Part shown: positions 24,788-32,176 of the stretch, in pieces
Layout of the letters: every line of letters begins with the position of its first letter
Position numbering within the stretch: position 1 is the first letter of the stretch
Assembly: GCA_903915225.1 (NCBI GenBank)
Contig: CAIWSB010000012.1
Span: forward strand, 1-40,545
Source of the DNA: an uncultured Candidatus Woesearchaeota archaeon
GTDB taxonomy: Archaea; Nanobdellota; Nanobdellia; Woesearchaeales; B29-G15
DNA: 40,545 nt
Direction of reading: 5' to 3'
Notes under the pieces: generated by a model
What the model was told of the DNA's origin: nothing
Seen by the model: the letters and a program-made list of their open reading frames with translations, nothing else
The model's database searches: none
Position numbers and translations under genes: made by a program

Positions 24788-26515
24788 ATGGCACAAGAAA
24801 GTGTTAATTCTAGAGGACTTGAGGGAAAAGTAAATATGCCTGATTACGAGGCAGCATACAGGGGATTTGACTGGAAGGAAGTTGAGAAGGACTTCAGCTG
24901 GTACAAGACCGGCAAAGTAAATATGGCTTATGAAGCAATAGACCGGCATGCAGAAGGTGAAGGCAGGGACCGGATTGCACTGCATTATTCAGACGACGTA
25001 AGGGACGAGAAGTATACATACGGTGAGATGAAGGGGCTTTCAAACAAGTTTGGAAACGTTCTCAAGGGTCTGGGCGTAGGTAAAGGGGATAGGGTGTTTG
25101 TTTTCATGCCACGCTCACCTGAGCTTTACATCGGCGCCATGGGCATTGCCAAGGTGGGCGCAATACTGGGGCCGTTATTCGAGGCCTTCATGGAGGATGC
25201 TGTGAAGGACAGGATGCTTGACAGCGGCGCAAAGGCCATCATAACAACACCCGAGTTGATGAAAAGGATAAACAAGAACGCCCTCCCGGCGCTGGAGCAC
25301 ATAATTGTGGTTGGCGCAAAAGGCCCTCTGGGGAAGGGCGAAGTTAGCTATGAAGATGCAATGAAGAAGGCATCAGAACATCTCGATATAGAATGGGTTG
25401 ACAGGGAAGACCCATTGATACTGCATTACACATCAGGGAGCACTGGAAAACCAAAAGGCGTGCTCCATGTGCATAATGCGATGATTGGGCACTACATAAC
25501 TGCAAAATGGGTGCTGGACCTGCACAAGGATGATGTCCTGTGGTGCACAGCAGACCCTGGTTGGGTTACAGGCACTTCATATGGAATGTATGGACCGCTG
25601 CTCAACGGAGTTACAACCTTCATAAAAGGCGGAAGGTTTGATGCGGAGAAATGGTACCAAACCATTGAAAAGAACAAGATAACATTGTGGTTCAGCGCGC
25701 CAACCGCATTCAGGATGTTGATGGGTGAAGGCGACGACATAATTAAGAAGTATGACCTGAGCAGCCTGAGGCACATTTTCAGCGTAGGGGAACCGTTAAA
25801 CCCCGAGGTTATACGCTGGGGCGAGAAGGTTTTTGGCAAGACAATAAGGGAGAACTGGTGGATGACAGAGACAGGGATGATGCTGATAGCAAATTATCCA
25901 TCCATGAAAGTCAAGCCGGGGTCAATGGGAAAACCATTCCCAGGCATTGAGGCTGCAATCATTGATGATGATGGGAAAGTGCTTCCTCCAAACCAAATTG
26001 GCAACCTGGCAATAAAGGCAGGCTGGCCATCCATGATGAGGCAGATATGGAACAACCCGGAGAAGTATGCCGCTTATTTCGAGCACAAGCCTTGGTATAT
26101 TACAGGGGACTCGGCACACAAGGATGAGGAGGGCTACTACTGGTTCCATGGGAGGATAGACGATGTAATAAAGACCTCAGGTGAACGTGTGGGGCCATTT
26201 GAGGTTGAGAGCAAGCTGATAGAGCATCCTGCTGTTTTGGAGGCAGGGGTTATCGGCAAGCCAGACAATGTGCGTGGGGAAATAATTAAGGCATTTGTAA
26301 GCCTAAGGCCAGGTTACACGCCGAGTGATGAGCTGAAAGAAGAGATAAGGCTGTTCGTAAAGAATGGGCTCGCTGCCCATGCAGCCCCCAGGGAAATAGA
26401 GTTCATCGATAACCTGCCAAAGACAAGAAGCGGAAAAATCATGAGGCGAGTCCTTAAGGCAAAAGAGATGGGCTTGGATCCAGGTGACACGTCAACATTG
26501 ACAAATAAAGAGTGA
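24788..26515 (+). CDS. acsA: AMP-forming acetyl-CoA synthetase (acetate-CoA ligase)
   Basis: A 575-residue enzyme of the ANL superfamily: acetate + ATP + CoA to acetyl-CoA + AMP + PPi. Adenylation loop YTSGSTGKPKG (about 214-224), ENWWMTETG (about 356-364), ITGDSAHKDEEGYYWFHGRI with the hinge Asp, DDVIKTSGERVGPFEVE, and the C-terminal PKTRSGKIMRRVL with the catalytic Lys that is acetylated in regulated family members. The length and the EHPAVLEAGVIG block match AcsA more than acyl-CoA ligases, but propionate or another short acid is possible. The start is 24788; the GTG 9 nt upstream belongs to the ribosome binding site. Monocistronic: its own leader and a small hairpin after the stop. Confidence 0.85.
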   Translation: MAQESVNSRGLEGKVNMPDYEAAYRGFDWKEVEKDFSWYKTGKVNMAYEAIDRHAEGEGRDRIALHYSDDVRDEKYTYGEMKGLSNKFGNVLKGLGVGKGDRVFVFMPRSPELYIGAMGIAKVGAILGPLFEAFMEDAVKDRMLDSGAKAIITTPELMKRINKNALPALEHIIVVGAKGPLGKGEVSYEDAMKKASEHLDIEWVDREDPLILHYTSGSTGKPKGVLHVHNAMIGHYITAKWVLDLHKDDVLWCTADPGWVTGTSYGMYGPLLNGVTTFIKGGRFDAEKWYQTIEKNKITLWFSAPTAFRMLMGEGDDIIKKYDLSSLRHIFSVGEPLNPEVIRWGEKVFGKTIRENWWMTETGMMLIANYPSMKVKPGSMGKPFPGIEAAIIDDDGKVLPPNQIGNLAIKAGWPSMMRQIWNNPEKYAAYFEHKPWYITGDSAHKDEEGYYWFHGRIDDVIKTSGERVGPFEVESKLIEHPAVLEAGVIGKPDNVRGEIIKAFVSLRPGYTPSDELKEEIRLFVKNGLAAHAAPREIEFIDNLPKTRSGKIMRRVLKAKEMGLDPGDTSTLTNKE

Positions 26516-26533
26516 AGGGGAAGTAAATCCCCT
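26516..26533 (+). terminator. Possible terminator hairpin after acsA
   Basis: AGGGGA-AGTAAA-TCCCCT forms a 6-bp stem directly after the stop codon. No T-tract follows at once, so it may equally stabilise the mRNA end. Confidence 0.3.
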
Positions 26534-26658
26534 AGCTCTGAATACCTCTCGACATGCCCTTTTGCTAAACTATTTTAACCTCAAGTTTCCTTAATTTACT
26601 TATATTCCGAGATTGTTGGGGATTTAGTACCTACTGTGCAATGGTTAAATACCCAAAT

Positions 26659-26696
26659 CTTTTTAAAAGCCCCTTGTTTATCCAAGCTTAAGGGGG
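26659..26696 (+). promoter_or_regulatory. Promoter and G-run leader of array B
   Basis: TATA box CTTTTTAAAAGC at 26659-26670, GGGGG at 26692-26696 (28 nt from box centre), then AAACTT and ATG at 26703. The TATA box is nearly the same as that of array A (TTTTTAAAAG). Confidence 0.6.
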
Positions 26697-26702
26697 AAAC
26701 TT

Positions 26703-27134
26703 ATGGAACTAAATGGTAAGCTAGAAGACTATGAATCTGATGTGAAGCTGCAATCTGAGTTAGAGAATGAAGTTACTATAATTGATGAAAACGGTGCCAA
26801 GCACGTCTATTGTGGCGGGTTCTACGACTTAGTGTATGAGGGGAGAGTCATACGGGGAAATGTTTACCTATCTGCCGATACACACAAGTCAAAGGATAAG
26901 CATGCTGCTCAGCTGTCAATTTCTGCTCCAAAAATCAGCAATTGGTCTATAGATGATTCTGACGTTCAATATGAGATAATCCGCGAGGGATTGCCTTCGG
27001 TGGATTACAGGAACGCAATCGAGAGAATGGCATTTGAGGAGGGTAAAAAACCCACCCAAAGGCTGCTCGACTCGGTTTTTGCACCAATCGAGGCCAAATT
27101 GCTCGATGCCTATGCAAAGCTTTGGGGGAAATAA
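26703..27134 (+). CDS. ELM-family protein B1, first gene of array B
   Basis: The shortest member, 143 residues (MELNGKLEDYESDVKL and onward). The usual core is reduced: NEVTIIDENGAKHVYCGGFY, a Gly strand pair RVIRGNVYL, SAPKIS in place of FPPxxE, VDYRNAI and the diverged end motif TQRLLDSVFAPIEAKLLDAY. Cytoplasmic, function unknown. It opens the second array and overlaps the ribosome binding site of B2. Confidence 0.7.
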   Translation: MELNGKLEDYESDVKLQSELENEVTIIDENGAKHVYCGGFYDLVYEGRVIRGNVYLSADTHKSKDKHAAQLSISAPKISNWSIDDSDVQYEIIREGLPSVDYRNAIERMAFEEGKKPTQRLLDSVFAPIEAKLLDAYAKLWGK

Positions 27135-27136
27135 AA

Positions 27137-27631
27137 ATGGAATCTGATTCAAGAAGGAAGGAGCTGGAAGTCAGGATAAGGGAGCTTGAAAGCGGAATTC
27201 TCCCATTGGTAGGCAAGGTTCCATCAAGATTCAAGAATGAGGTTTATGTCAAGGATCCTGAGACAGGCCAGAGATGCGTTTATGTCGGCAGGGTCACATA
27301 TCTGCATTTAAATGAATATCATAGGCTTAAAGGGATTTACCGTTTGGAGAGGTACAATATTGAGACAGTCGTGAATAAGAAAAAGAACGAACCAGCAAAG
27401 AGTGTTGAGAAAAGGTGCAGGGTTTGGAAAACCAGGACTGAAGTAGGGACGACCCAAACCATTCTTGACGAGTCAGGCAGACTCAGTAATATCCCAAGGG
27501 AAGATCTCAAGAAATGGGCTGCTATTAGAAACGTCGTATTGACAGATCGCCTCTTGAATGAGGTTTTCAAAACCATGGAAGATGAAATAGTAAAAGGATA
27601 TGGAGCCATAATAAAAAACAGATACAGGTAA
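27137..27631 (+). CDS. ELM-family protein B2
   Basis: 164 residues from the ATG at 27137 (MESDSRRKELEVRIRELESG). This start is chosen because GGGGGAAATAAAA directly precedes it, and because an N-terminal helix begins there as in other members. NEVYVKDPETGQRCVYVGRV, then a Gly-poor hairpin and an end motif TDRLLNEVFKTMEDEIVKGY that has lost the PLD. This is the most diverged member of array B. Ends 3 nt before B3. Confidence 0.7.
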   Translation: MESDSRRKELEVRIRELESGILPLVGKVPSRFKNEVYVKDPETGQRCVYVGRVTYLHLNEYHRLKGIYRLERYNIETVVNKKKNEPAKSVEKRCRVWKTRTEVGTTQTILDESGRLSNIPREDLKKWAAIRNVVLTDRLLNEVFKTMEDEIVKGYGAIIKNRYR

Positions 27632-27634
27632 AAG

Positions 27635-28147
27635 ATGCAAGAACAGGACAGCAGGGAACTTGAAGCAAGAATAGACGAGCTTCAGCCAACTTTGCTTAAT
27701 GGGGCAAGCAAGAAAAGACGATACAGTTATGAGCTCCGCGTGCGGGACCCGAATTCAGGCAAGAGGAGCATCTTTATGGGTGAATTCTACCACATTTTCA
27801 TTTTTCGTGAAGTGATTATGTGCAAGGTAAGGATGGAAAGATACGACATTGACTCCCAAACCAAACGGGCTCTGACCTCAATTAAAGGGTTCCCTCCCAA
27901 AATAGAGTTTGCTGAGAAGAATGTTGACCAGAAGAAAAGGGTTTGGAGGATTTACGGGCAAAGGTGTGGCTGGGACACGGTAATCATCAACGCAGATGGC
28001 AGCATTGGCCGAGAATACAGGGAAGAGCTAATCCGAAGCGCGAACAAACGCGGGGTAATCCTCTCCCCAACGCTCATGGATAGTGTGTTCTCACCGATTG
28101 AGGAGAAAGTTCTGGCAGCATACTCCCCAAACACAGGTAAAAAATGA
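27635..28147 (+). CDS. ELM-family protein B3
   Basis: 170 residues, MQEQDSRELEARIDELQPT and onward. YELRVRDPNSGKRSIFMGEF aligns with the same part of B2; then VRMERYDID, GFPPKIEFAEK, KRVW, EYREEL and SPTLMDSVFSPIEEKVLAAY. It overlaps B4 by 4 nt (ATGA), so translation is coupled. Function unknown. Confidence 0.72.
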   Translation: MQEQDSRELEARIDELQPTLLNGASKKRRYSYELRVRDPNSGKRSIFMGEFYHIFIFREVIMCKVRMERYDIDSQTKRALTSIKGFPPKIEFAEKNVDQKKRVWRIYGQRCGWDTVIINADGSIGREYREELIRSANKRGVILSPTLMDSVFSPIEEKVLAAYSPNTGKK

Positions 28148-28620
28148 CAGAAATAAAACAACTCGAGAGCCGTTTGACCGTTCCCATGCCCAGGGAAAAT
28201 AGGGTAGTTATTGAGGTTGATGGAAATGCAAGGGTTTATGTGGGAAGGATAAATGAATGTTATATCCAAAATGGCGGAGTTTACTGTTCTGCAACGCTGA
28301 CTGCCTTCAAACTCAAAAGTGAATCTAAAAAAAAGATTATCCGCAGGGGCCTGAGGCTGGAGCAGGTGCTTGTCCCCGGCAATCACTTTGTTGTGGACTG
28401 GAATTCAATTGTGAATGATAATCTGTGCAGTGGTTATGCAGTCACTCCCAACGGGGAACTATGCAAGGGGGAAGGGTCTTACAGGAGAGCCATTGAAGAG
28501 GCACTAACTTACAAGTGGATTGTTGTCACACAGAAGCTGATGGATAAGGTGTTTGATCCATTGGATGAGCCGTTACTAGCATTTTTCAAGGACTATATGC
28601 AGAAGAGGGGTCCTAAATGA
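28144..28620 (+). CDS. ELM-family protein B4
   Basis: 158 residues, MTEIKQLESRLTVPMPREN and onward, then NARVYVGRINECYIQNGGVY, a short core with LRLEQVLVPG in place of FPPxxE, GSYRRAI, and TQKLMDKVFDPLDEPLLAFF. Overlaps B3 and B5 by 4 nt each (ATGA). Members B4-B6 share the pattern xxNGELCKGEGSYRRAI / KGQLANGEGSYKQRL before the end motif. Confidence 0.72.
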   Translation: MTEIKQLESRLTVPMPRENRVVIEVDGNARVYVGRINECYIQNGGVYCSATLTAFKLKSESKKKIIRRGLRLEQVLVPGNHFVVDWNSIVNDNLCSGYAVTPNGELCKGEGSYRRAIEEALTYKWIVVTQKLMDKVFDPLDEPLLAFFKDYMQKRGPK

Positions 28621-29096
28621 GCCTTGAGGAAAGGATTAAAGTTCCTGATTCCTTAGAAAATAGACTCAAATTTAAAGATGGGCGAAGATACACAGCGACT
28701 TTAACTGACTTTAGGATGAGCGGGGGTGCGATCTACGGTGATGTAACCCTTTCAAGAAGTGATATTGTGACTAAGCATAACAAGAGAGTTGTTCTGGTCA
28801 AAGATTTCCCGCCCCATTTTGAATCCAGATGGGTGCCCCATGAAGAATACAATTTCGACAATTCCTGGTATTGCCAAAGGGAACAATGCCTCCTAATCGA
28901 TTCAAAGGGCCAGCTGGCAAATGGAGAGGGTTCATATAAACAACGCTTGCGTGACGAGGGATTCAGAAAAGGTGTTGTTATTAAGGATGAGCTGCTGGAC
29001 ACAATATTCAAACCGCTTGAAGAACAACTGACATCGCTGTTTAAGGAATACACTGCAAAGCGCGATTCTGTAAGAATTGAAAAGGTGGAAGAATGA
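28617..29096 (+). CDS. ELM-family protein B5
   Basis: 159 residues, MSLEERIKVPDSLENRLKFK and onward. GGAIYGDVTLSRSDIVTKHN, LVKDFPPHFESRWVP, GEGSYKQRLRDEGFRKGVVI and KDELLDTIFKPLEEQLTSLF. Closest to B6: GEGSYKQRLRDE versus GKGSYRERLREL, and KDELLDTIF in both. Overlaps B6 by 4 nt. Function unknown. Confidence 0.74.
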   Translation: MSLEERIKVPDSLENRLKFKDGRRYTATLTDFRMSGGAIYGDVTLSRSDIVTKHNKRVVLVKDFPPHFESRWVPHEEYNFDNSWYCQREQCLLIDSKGQLANGEGSYKQRLRDEGFRKGVVIKDELLDTIFKPLEEQLTSLFKEYTAKRDSVRIEKVEE

Positions 29097-29569
29097 CTGG
29101 GTTGGAAAGACTCGAGGAGAAATTGGAAATGCCACGTAAACTGGAAAAGGAACTCGAGATAAAGGGAGATGACGGGATAGTGTATTCCTACTGGGGGTGC
29201 ATAGGATATATATCCATGAAAGATGGAGCAATTTACGGAACTGCCACGCTTAACAGGAGTGATTACAGGATTGGACAAAAAAAGAAGACTGTGCTGGTAA
29301 AGACACCGTTCCCGCACTTCGAACCGAGATGGGAACAAACAAAGGAGTTTGAGGGTACTGTATGGCGTTTGTCAGAGGATGACCTTTTGCTAAACAAGGA
29401 TGGGGAACCAGTAAAGGGCAAAGGTTCGTATCGTGAACGACTCAGAGAACTAGCTTTTAGTAGCGGCATCGTAATCAAGGACGAACTGCTTGACACAATA
29501 TTCAATCCATTGGATGAGCAACTGGCTAAGATATACAAGCAATATGTTGCAAAGCGGGATTCAAAATGA
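29093..29569 (+). CDS. ELM-family protein B6
   Basis: 158 residues, MTGLERLEEKLEMPRKLEK and onward. GAIYGTATLNRSDYRIGQKK, TPFPHFEPRWEQ, GKGSYRERLRELAFSSGIVI and KDELLDTIFNPLDEQLAKIY. It is the near twin of B5 and ends in the same AKRDS tail, evidence of a recent tandem duplication. Separated from B7 by 15 nt carrying GAGGGG. Confidence 0.74.
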   Translation: MTGLERLEEKLEMPRKLEKELEIKGDDGIVYSYWGCIGYISMKDGAIYGTATLNRSDYRIGQKKKTVLVKTPFPHFEPRWEQTKEFEGTVWRLSEDDLLLNKDGEPVKGKGSYRERLRELAFSSGIVIKDELLDTIFNPLDEQLAKIYKQYVAKRDSK

Positions 29570-29584
29570 GAGGGGCGAACCAAA

Positions 29585-30052
29585 ATGGGGCTTGAATCAA
29601 AAATAGAATTACCATATCAATTAAGAAATGAGGTCTCAATTGAGACAGATAGTAAAATCTCAAAATATGTTGGCATATTCAATTCCTTCAGGATGAAGAG
29701 GGGGATGATAATTGGCTCTGTTGAGATGTGGAGAAATGATTACGAGTTAATAAAAAGGAATAAGCATGTCCTCAAATTCCCATTTAAGATTGAATCCAAA
29801 GAGGAGACTGTTGACAGATACCTTGGCCTCAAGTGGATGCTGAAAGCAGATTATGCTTTGCTGAGCGTCAAGGGCGAGCGGGCAACAGGGGAGCACTCCT
29901 ACAGGAACAGGCTTTTCAATGAGGGGTTCAGCAAGAAAGTTGTGCTGGGTGAAGAGTTAATGGACCGAGTATTTGCTCCAATTGACCAGCAGCTTGTGGA
30001 CATATACAAGAAGTTCATGGATGAAAAGGGGACTTTAGATGGAACAAACTGA
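29585..30052 (+). CDS. ELM-family protein B7
   Basis: 155 residues, MGLESKIELPYQLRNEVSIE and onward. SKYVGIFNSFRMKRGMIIGS, VEMWRNDYELIKRNKHVLKF, PFKIESKEE, HSYRNRLFNEGFSKKVVLG and EELMDRVFAPIDQQLVDIYK. An AGGGGCG ribosome binding site precedes the ATG. It overlaps B8 by 14 nt. Confidence 0.74.
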   Translation: MGLESKIELPYQLRNEVSIETDSKISKYVGIFNSFRMKRGMIIGSVEMWRNDYELIKRNKHVLKFPFKIESKEETVDRYLGLKWMLKADYALLSVKGERATGEHSYRNRLFNEGFSKKVVLGEELMDRVFAPIDQQLVDIYKKFMDEKGTLDGTN

Positions 30053-30512
30053 ACCACTCGAAAGCAAGGTTGAATTCGGGACAGTGAGCAATGAGGTAGT
30101 AACCGGTGATAGCGAGAATAGAGTTGGTTATGTGGCAAGGGTTGACAAGATCTGGCTAGATAGCAAGAGTGTCAGAGGGCGCCTCACATTATGGAAATAC
30201 AACCAAAGAGAGAAAACTGTTCGGAGAATCGTCGCCTCAACTAACCCTCTTGAATTGAGAATGCTAAAAGTCCCCATTTCGAAAAGGAAAACTGAGTGGA
30301 AACAAACCTGCGGAGATGCTGAACTCAAAGAGGATGGTTTACCTGGAAAATACTTCATTATAGACGGGAAAACAAGCGACCATTACAGGCAATGGCTGGG
30401 TAAGCTTTTAGGCGTTTCTAAGAAAGTGTATCTATCTGACGAGCTGATGAATAGACTTTTCAACCCAATAGATGAGCAGATAATGGCTAAATACAAGGAA
30501 GTTGTGAAATAA
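30039..30512 (+). CDS. ELM-family protein B8, last gene of array B
   Basis: 157 residues, MEQTEPLESKVEFGTVSNEV and onward. GYVARVDKIWLDSKSVRGRL, TLWKYNQREKTVRRI, TNPLELRML, DHYRQWLGKLLGVSKKVYLS and DELMNRLFNPIDEQIMAKYK. Its start lies inside B7. The array ends 2 nt before the stop of the convergent membrane protein gene at 30515. Confidence 0.74.
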   Translation: MEQTEPLESKVEFGTVSNEVVTGDSENRVGYVARVDKIWLDSKSVRGRLTLWKYNQREKTVRRIVASTNPLELRMLKVPISKRKTEWKQTCGDAELKEDGLPGKYFIIDGKTSDHYRQWLGKLLGVSKKVYLSDELMNRLFNPIDEQIMAKYKEVVK

Positions 30513-30514
30513 TT

Positions 30515-31078
30515 TTATTTTTTCTCTCTCCTCAAGAAAAACACGCTAACTCCAACTGCTGCCAGCGCCATAATCAAACCCAATCGGTTTGAAACCACAG
30601 GTTCCAGTGATGCAACTGAATAGCCGGTGATATTTGGCGAAAAGAATGCGAGTGAGAGCAAGGCTAAAACTGAAATTATGCATCCAACTATCTTGCCACC
30701 AACTGATAGCTCAAGCCCGCTTGGTTTTCCCTTTTTGCCTTGCTCTTGCTGGGCTTTGTACGAGTCCAGAATTCCCACAATATATTTTTGGTTTAGATGC
30801 GACGGATCGTCAGGCTTATACTCTCTGTGAGGGATATCCAAAACAATTGCAGCTGTTCCTGGGCCGCTAAAATTAGGATCCGTTGAATAATATTTGGCTT
30901 CTTTTGGGTCTTTGTACGGGCCTCCAATTGAAGTGGGAGTCCCTGAATATTTCTTACCCTTGCCGGTTATTGACTCAAGCAAGGAATCAGGGGATTTTGT
31001 GAGAACAACAACTCTCACATGGCCTGCTTTTAGTGCTGGGAGCTCATCAATGGAGGTGGGTAAGTGTCTTATTGGCAT
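30515..31078 (-). CDS. Membrane-anchored protein of unknown function
   Basis: 187 residues from the ATG at 31078 (MPIRHLPTSIDELPALKAGH). This start is chosen because TATA box TTTATAAAT at 31101-31109 lies 27 nt upstream, giving a leaderless mRNA; an ATG at 31120 would lie before that box. A soluble N-terminal domain (about 1-125) with a beta strand VRVVVLTKSP and a Gly/Pro/Tyr-rich middle is followed by a membrane helix (VGCIISVLALLSLAFF), a short ITGYSV loop and a second helix (LGLIMALAAVGVSVFFL) ending RREKK. No family recognised. Convergent with array B. Confidence 0.65.
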   Translation of the reverse strand: MPIRHLPTSIDELPALKAGHVRVVVLTKSPDSLLESITGKGKKYSGTPTSIGGPYKDPKEAKYYSTDPNFSGPGTAAIVLDIPHREYKPDDPSHLNQKYIVGILDSYKAQQEQGKKGKPSGLELSVGGKIVGCIISVLALLSLAFFSPNITGYSVASLEPVVSNRLGLIMALAAVGVSVFFLRREKK

Positions 31079-31171
31079 GAAACAAAAAATAGGTATATTA
31101 TTTATAAATTTATCCAACATTCACCCTCGAATCACAATCTTTATAAACGCCCCATTTTTTTGGAGAGCTGT

Positions 31172-31270
31172 GGGCCCATAGCTTAGCCTGGTCAGAGCGC
31201 TGGTCTTATATGGCCACGTTTTGCTCACTAAGATAACCAGAGGTCCGGAGTTCAAATCTCCGTGGGCCCA
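31172..31270 (+). tRNA. tRNA-Ile (TAT) with a 24-nt intron
   Basis: Acceptor GGGCCCA/TGGGCCC, D arm GCTTAGCCTGGTCAGAGC, T arm CGGAGTTCAAATCTCCG, discriminator A: the body of an Ile tRNA. The anticodon stem CTGGT/ACCAG encloses 31 nt, so an intron is present. Removing 31211-31234 leaves loop CTTATAA with anticodon TAT, which would read AUA. Exon bases CTTA pair with TAAG of the intron, leaving 3-nt bulges TAT and ATA cut symmetrically, as the archaeal splicing endonuclease requires. TATA box TTTATAAAC at 31140-31148. Confidence 0.85.
31211..31234 (+). other. tRNA-Ile intron
   Basis: 24 nt after position 37 of the tRNA, the canonical archaeal site. The four-base helix CTTA/TAAG between bulges supports it; the helix further inside the intron is weak. 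Confidence 0.75.
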
Positions 31271-31273
31271 CGC

Positions 31274-31348
31274 GCCCCGATGGTGTAGTCCGGCCAATCA
31301 TTCGGCCCTTTCGAGGCTGAGACACGGGTTCGAATCCCGTTCGGGGCA
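31274..31348 (+). tRNA. tRNA-Glu (TTC)
   Basis: Acceptor GCCCCGA/TCGGGGC, anticodon stem CGGCC/GGCTG (one G-T pair) with loop CTTTCGA (anticodon TTC), T arm ACGGGTTCGAATCCCGT, discriminator A, no CCA. Three bases after tRNA-Ile, cotranscribed with it. Confidence 0.94.
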
Positions 31349-31370
31349 TCGCTTTTTGTAAAAAGCGATG
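31347..31370 (+). terminator. Perfect palindromic hairpin at the end of tRNA-Glu
   Basis: An 11-bp perfect stem, CATCGCTTTTT / AAAAAGCGATG, separated by only GT. It begins with the last two bases of tRNA-Glu. The T5 run inside could terminate an archaeal transcript. It may instead be the first helix of a downstream structured RNA. Confidence 0.45.
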
Positions 31371-31429
31371 GCAAAAACTCATGGGGAATGTTCCTGCTGG
31401 AAATTCCCCTGGTTGCTGTCGTTTTTTGC
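31371..31429 (+). ncRNA. Candidate structured RNA
   Basis: Nested complementarity: GCAAAAAC (31371-31378) with GTTTTTTGC (31421-31429), and inside it GGGGAAT (31383-31389) with ATTCCCC (31403-31409), with an asymmetric internal loop on the 3' side. No open frame crosses it. No C/D boxes and no ACA end were found, so it fits no family I know. It may be processed from the tRNA transcript or be only an AT-rich coincidence. Confidence 0.3.
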
Positions 31430-31495
31430 GGGTTTATCGTCAGGTTAATTTTGATATCTTCTCTATCAAATAAATAGAGTTAGAAATAAGAAAAT

Positions 31496-32107
31496 CTAAT
31501 ATTTCACATCAACTATCTCAAGAACTATGTCTGCCAACATCTTAAAGAGCACGAAAATTGCTAATATTTTGACACCGCCAAAAATTGCGAATATGAATGT
31601 AAAGAAAAGTGGCATAATCAGAAGAAAAGGAGTTAACATGATTCGACCGAAAGACATCGCATTCCTGAACTGTTTTTTCCCAATAAGCAGGCTAATTAAC
31701 AAAACTGCGCTGAGAAATCCCACACTAAGCCAATTAATTGGCAAGAAAGGTTTTGGTTCTATCAGAGAGGTTCCCACGGAAAGCATTTTGGGCATCATTA
31801 ATACCAAACTTGACACAAAAACCATCCAGATTCCAGAATGGAGTAGATAAACTGCTGAGATTATTGCTTTGAGGGGGCGAGATATATGTATGTCCCTGCT
31901 ATGTTTTTCCCATTTGGTCTTATAAATTCTCTTAAGCTTTAGGATTTGTATGAAGCCCCATGATATCATGATAATCGTTTGCACGATGTAAACCAAAAAG
32001 AGGGTTAATAGCTGCTCATATTGGTTCACAAATGCCAGGATGAACAGATTTGAGAAAATGATCCCCACAACTGGAAGAAGGAGTTTATTTCTCTTGCTAT
32101 CTACCAT
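31496..32107 (-). CDS. Integral membrane protein of unknown function
   Basis: 203 residues from the ATG at 32107, chosen because a TATA-like box (TTTAAATAT) lies about 26 nt upstream. About six hydrophobic helices: LLLPVVGIIFSNLFILAFV, LLTLFLVYIVQTIIMISWGF, a basic loop KLKRIYKTKWEKHSR, IISAVYLLHSGIWMVFVSSL, WLSVGFLSAVLLISLLIG, ILLTPFLLIMPLFF-like and KILAIFVLFKMLADIVLEIV. The layout resembles small uncharacterised archaeal membrane proteins (DUF6498-like), which I cannot confirm. It stands alone. Confidence 0.7.
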   Translation of the reverse strand: MVDSKRNKLLLPVVGIIFSNLFILAFVNQYEQLLTLFLVYIVQTIIMISWGFIQILKLKRIYKTKWEKHSRDIHISRPLKAIISAVYLLHSGIWMVFVSSLVLMMPKMLSVGTSLIEPKPFLPINWLSVGFLSAVLLISLLIGKKQFRNAMSFGRIMLTPFLLIMPLFFTFIFAIFGGVKILAIFVLFKMLADIVLEIVDVKY

Positions 32108-32176
32108 AATCAACTTTTGTGTTGATTAATATTTAAACCTTCTCATAATAATACGGCGAGAATAATGCTAACAAAA

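Noticed and set aside
31079-31120. Upstream ATG at 31120 for the membrane protein at 30515
   Set aside because: A TATA box at 31101-31109 lies between this ATG and the one at 31078, matching a leaderless start at 31078. The TATA box of tRNA-Ile could also work leftward, so the rejection is not absolute.
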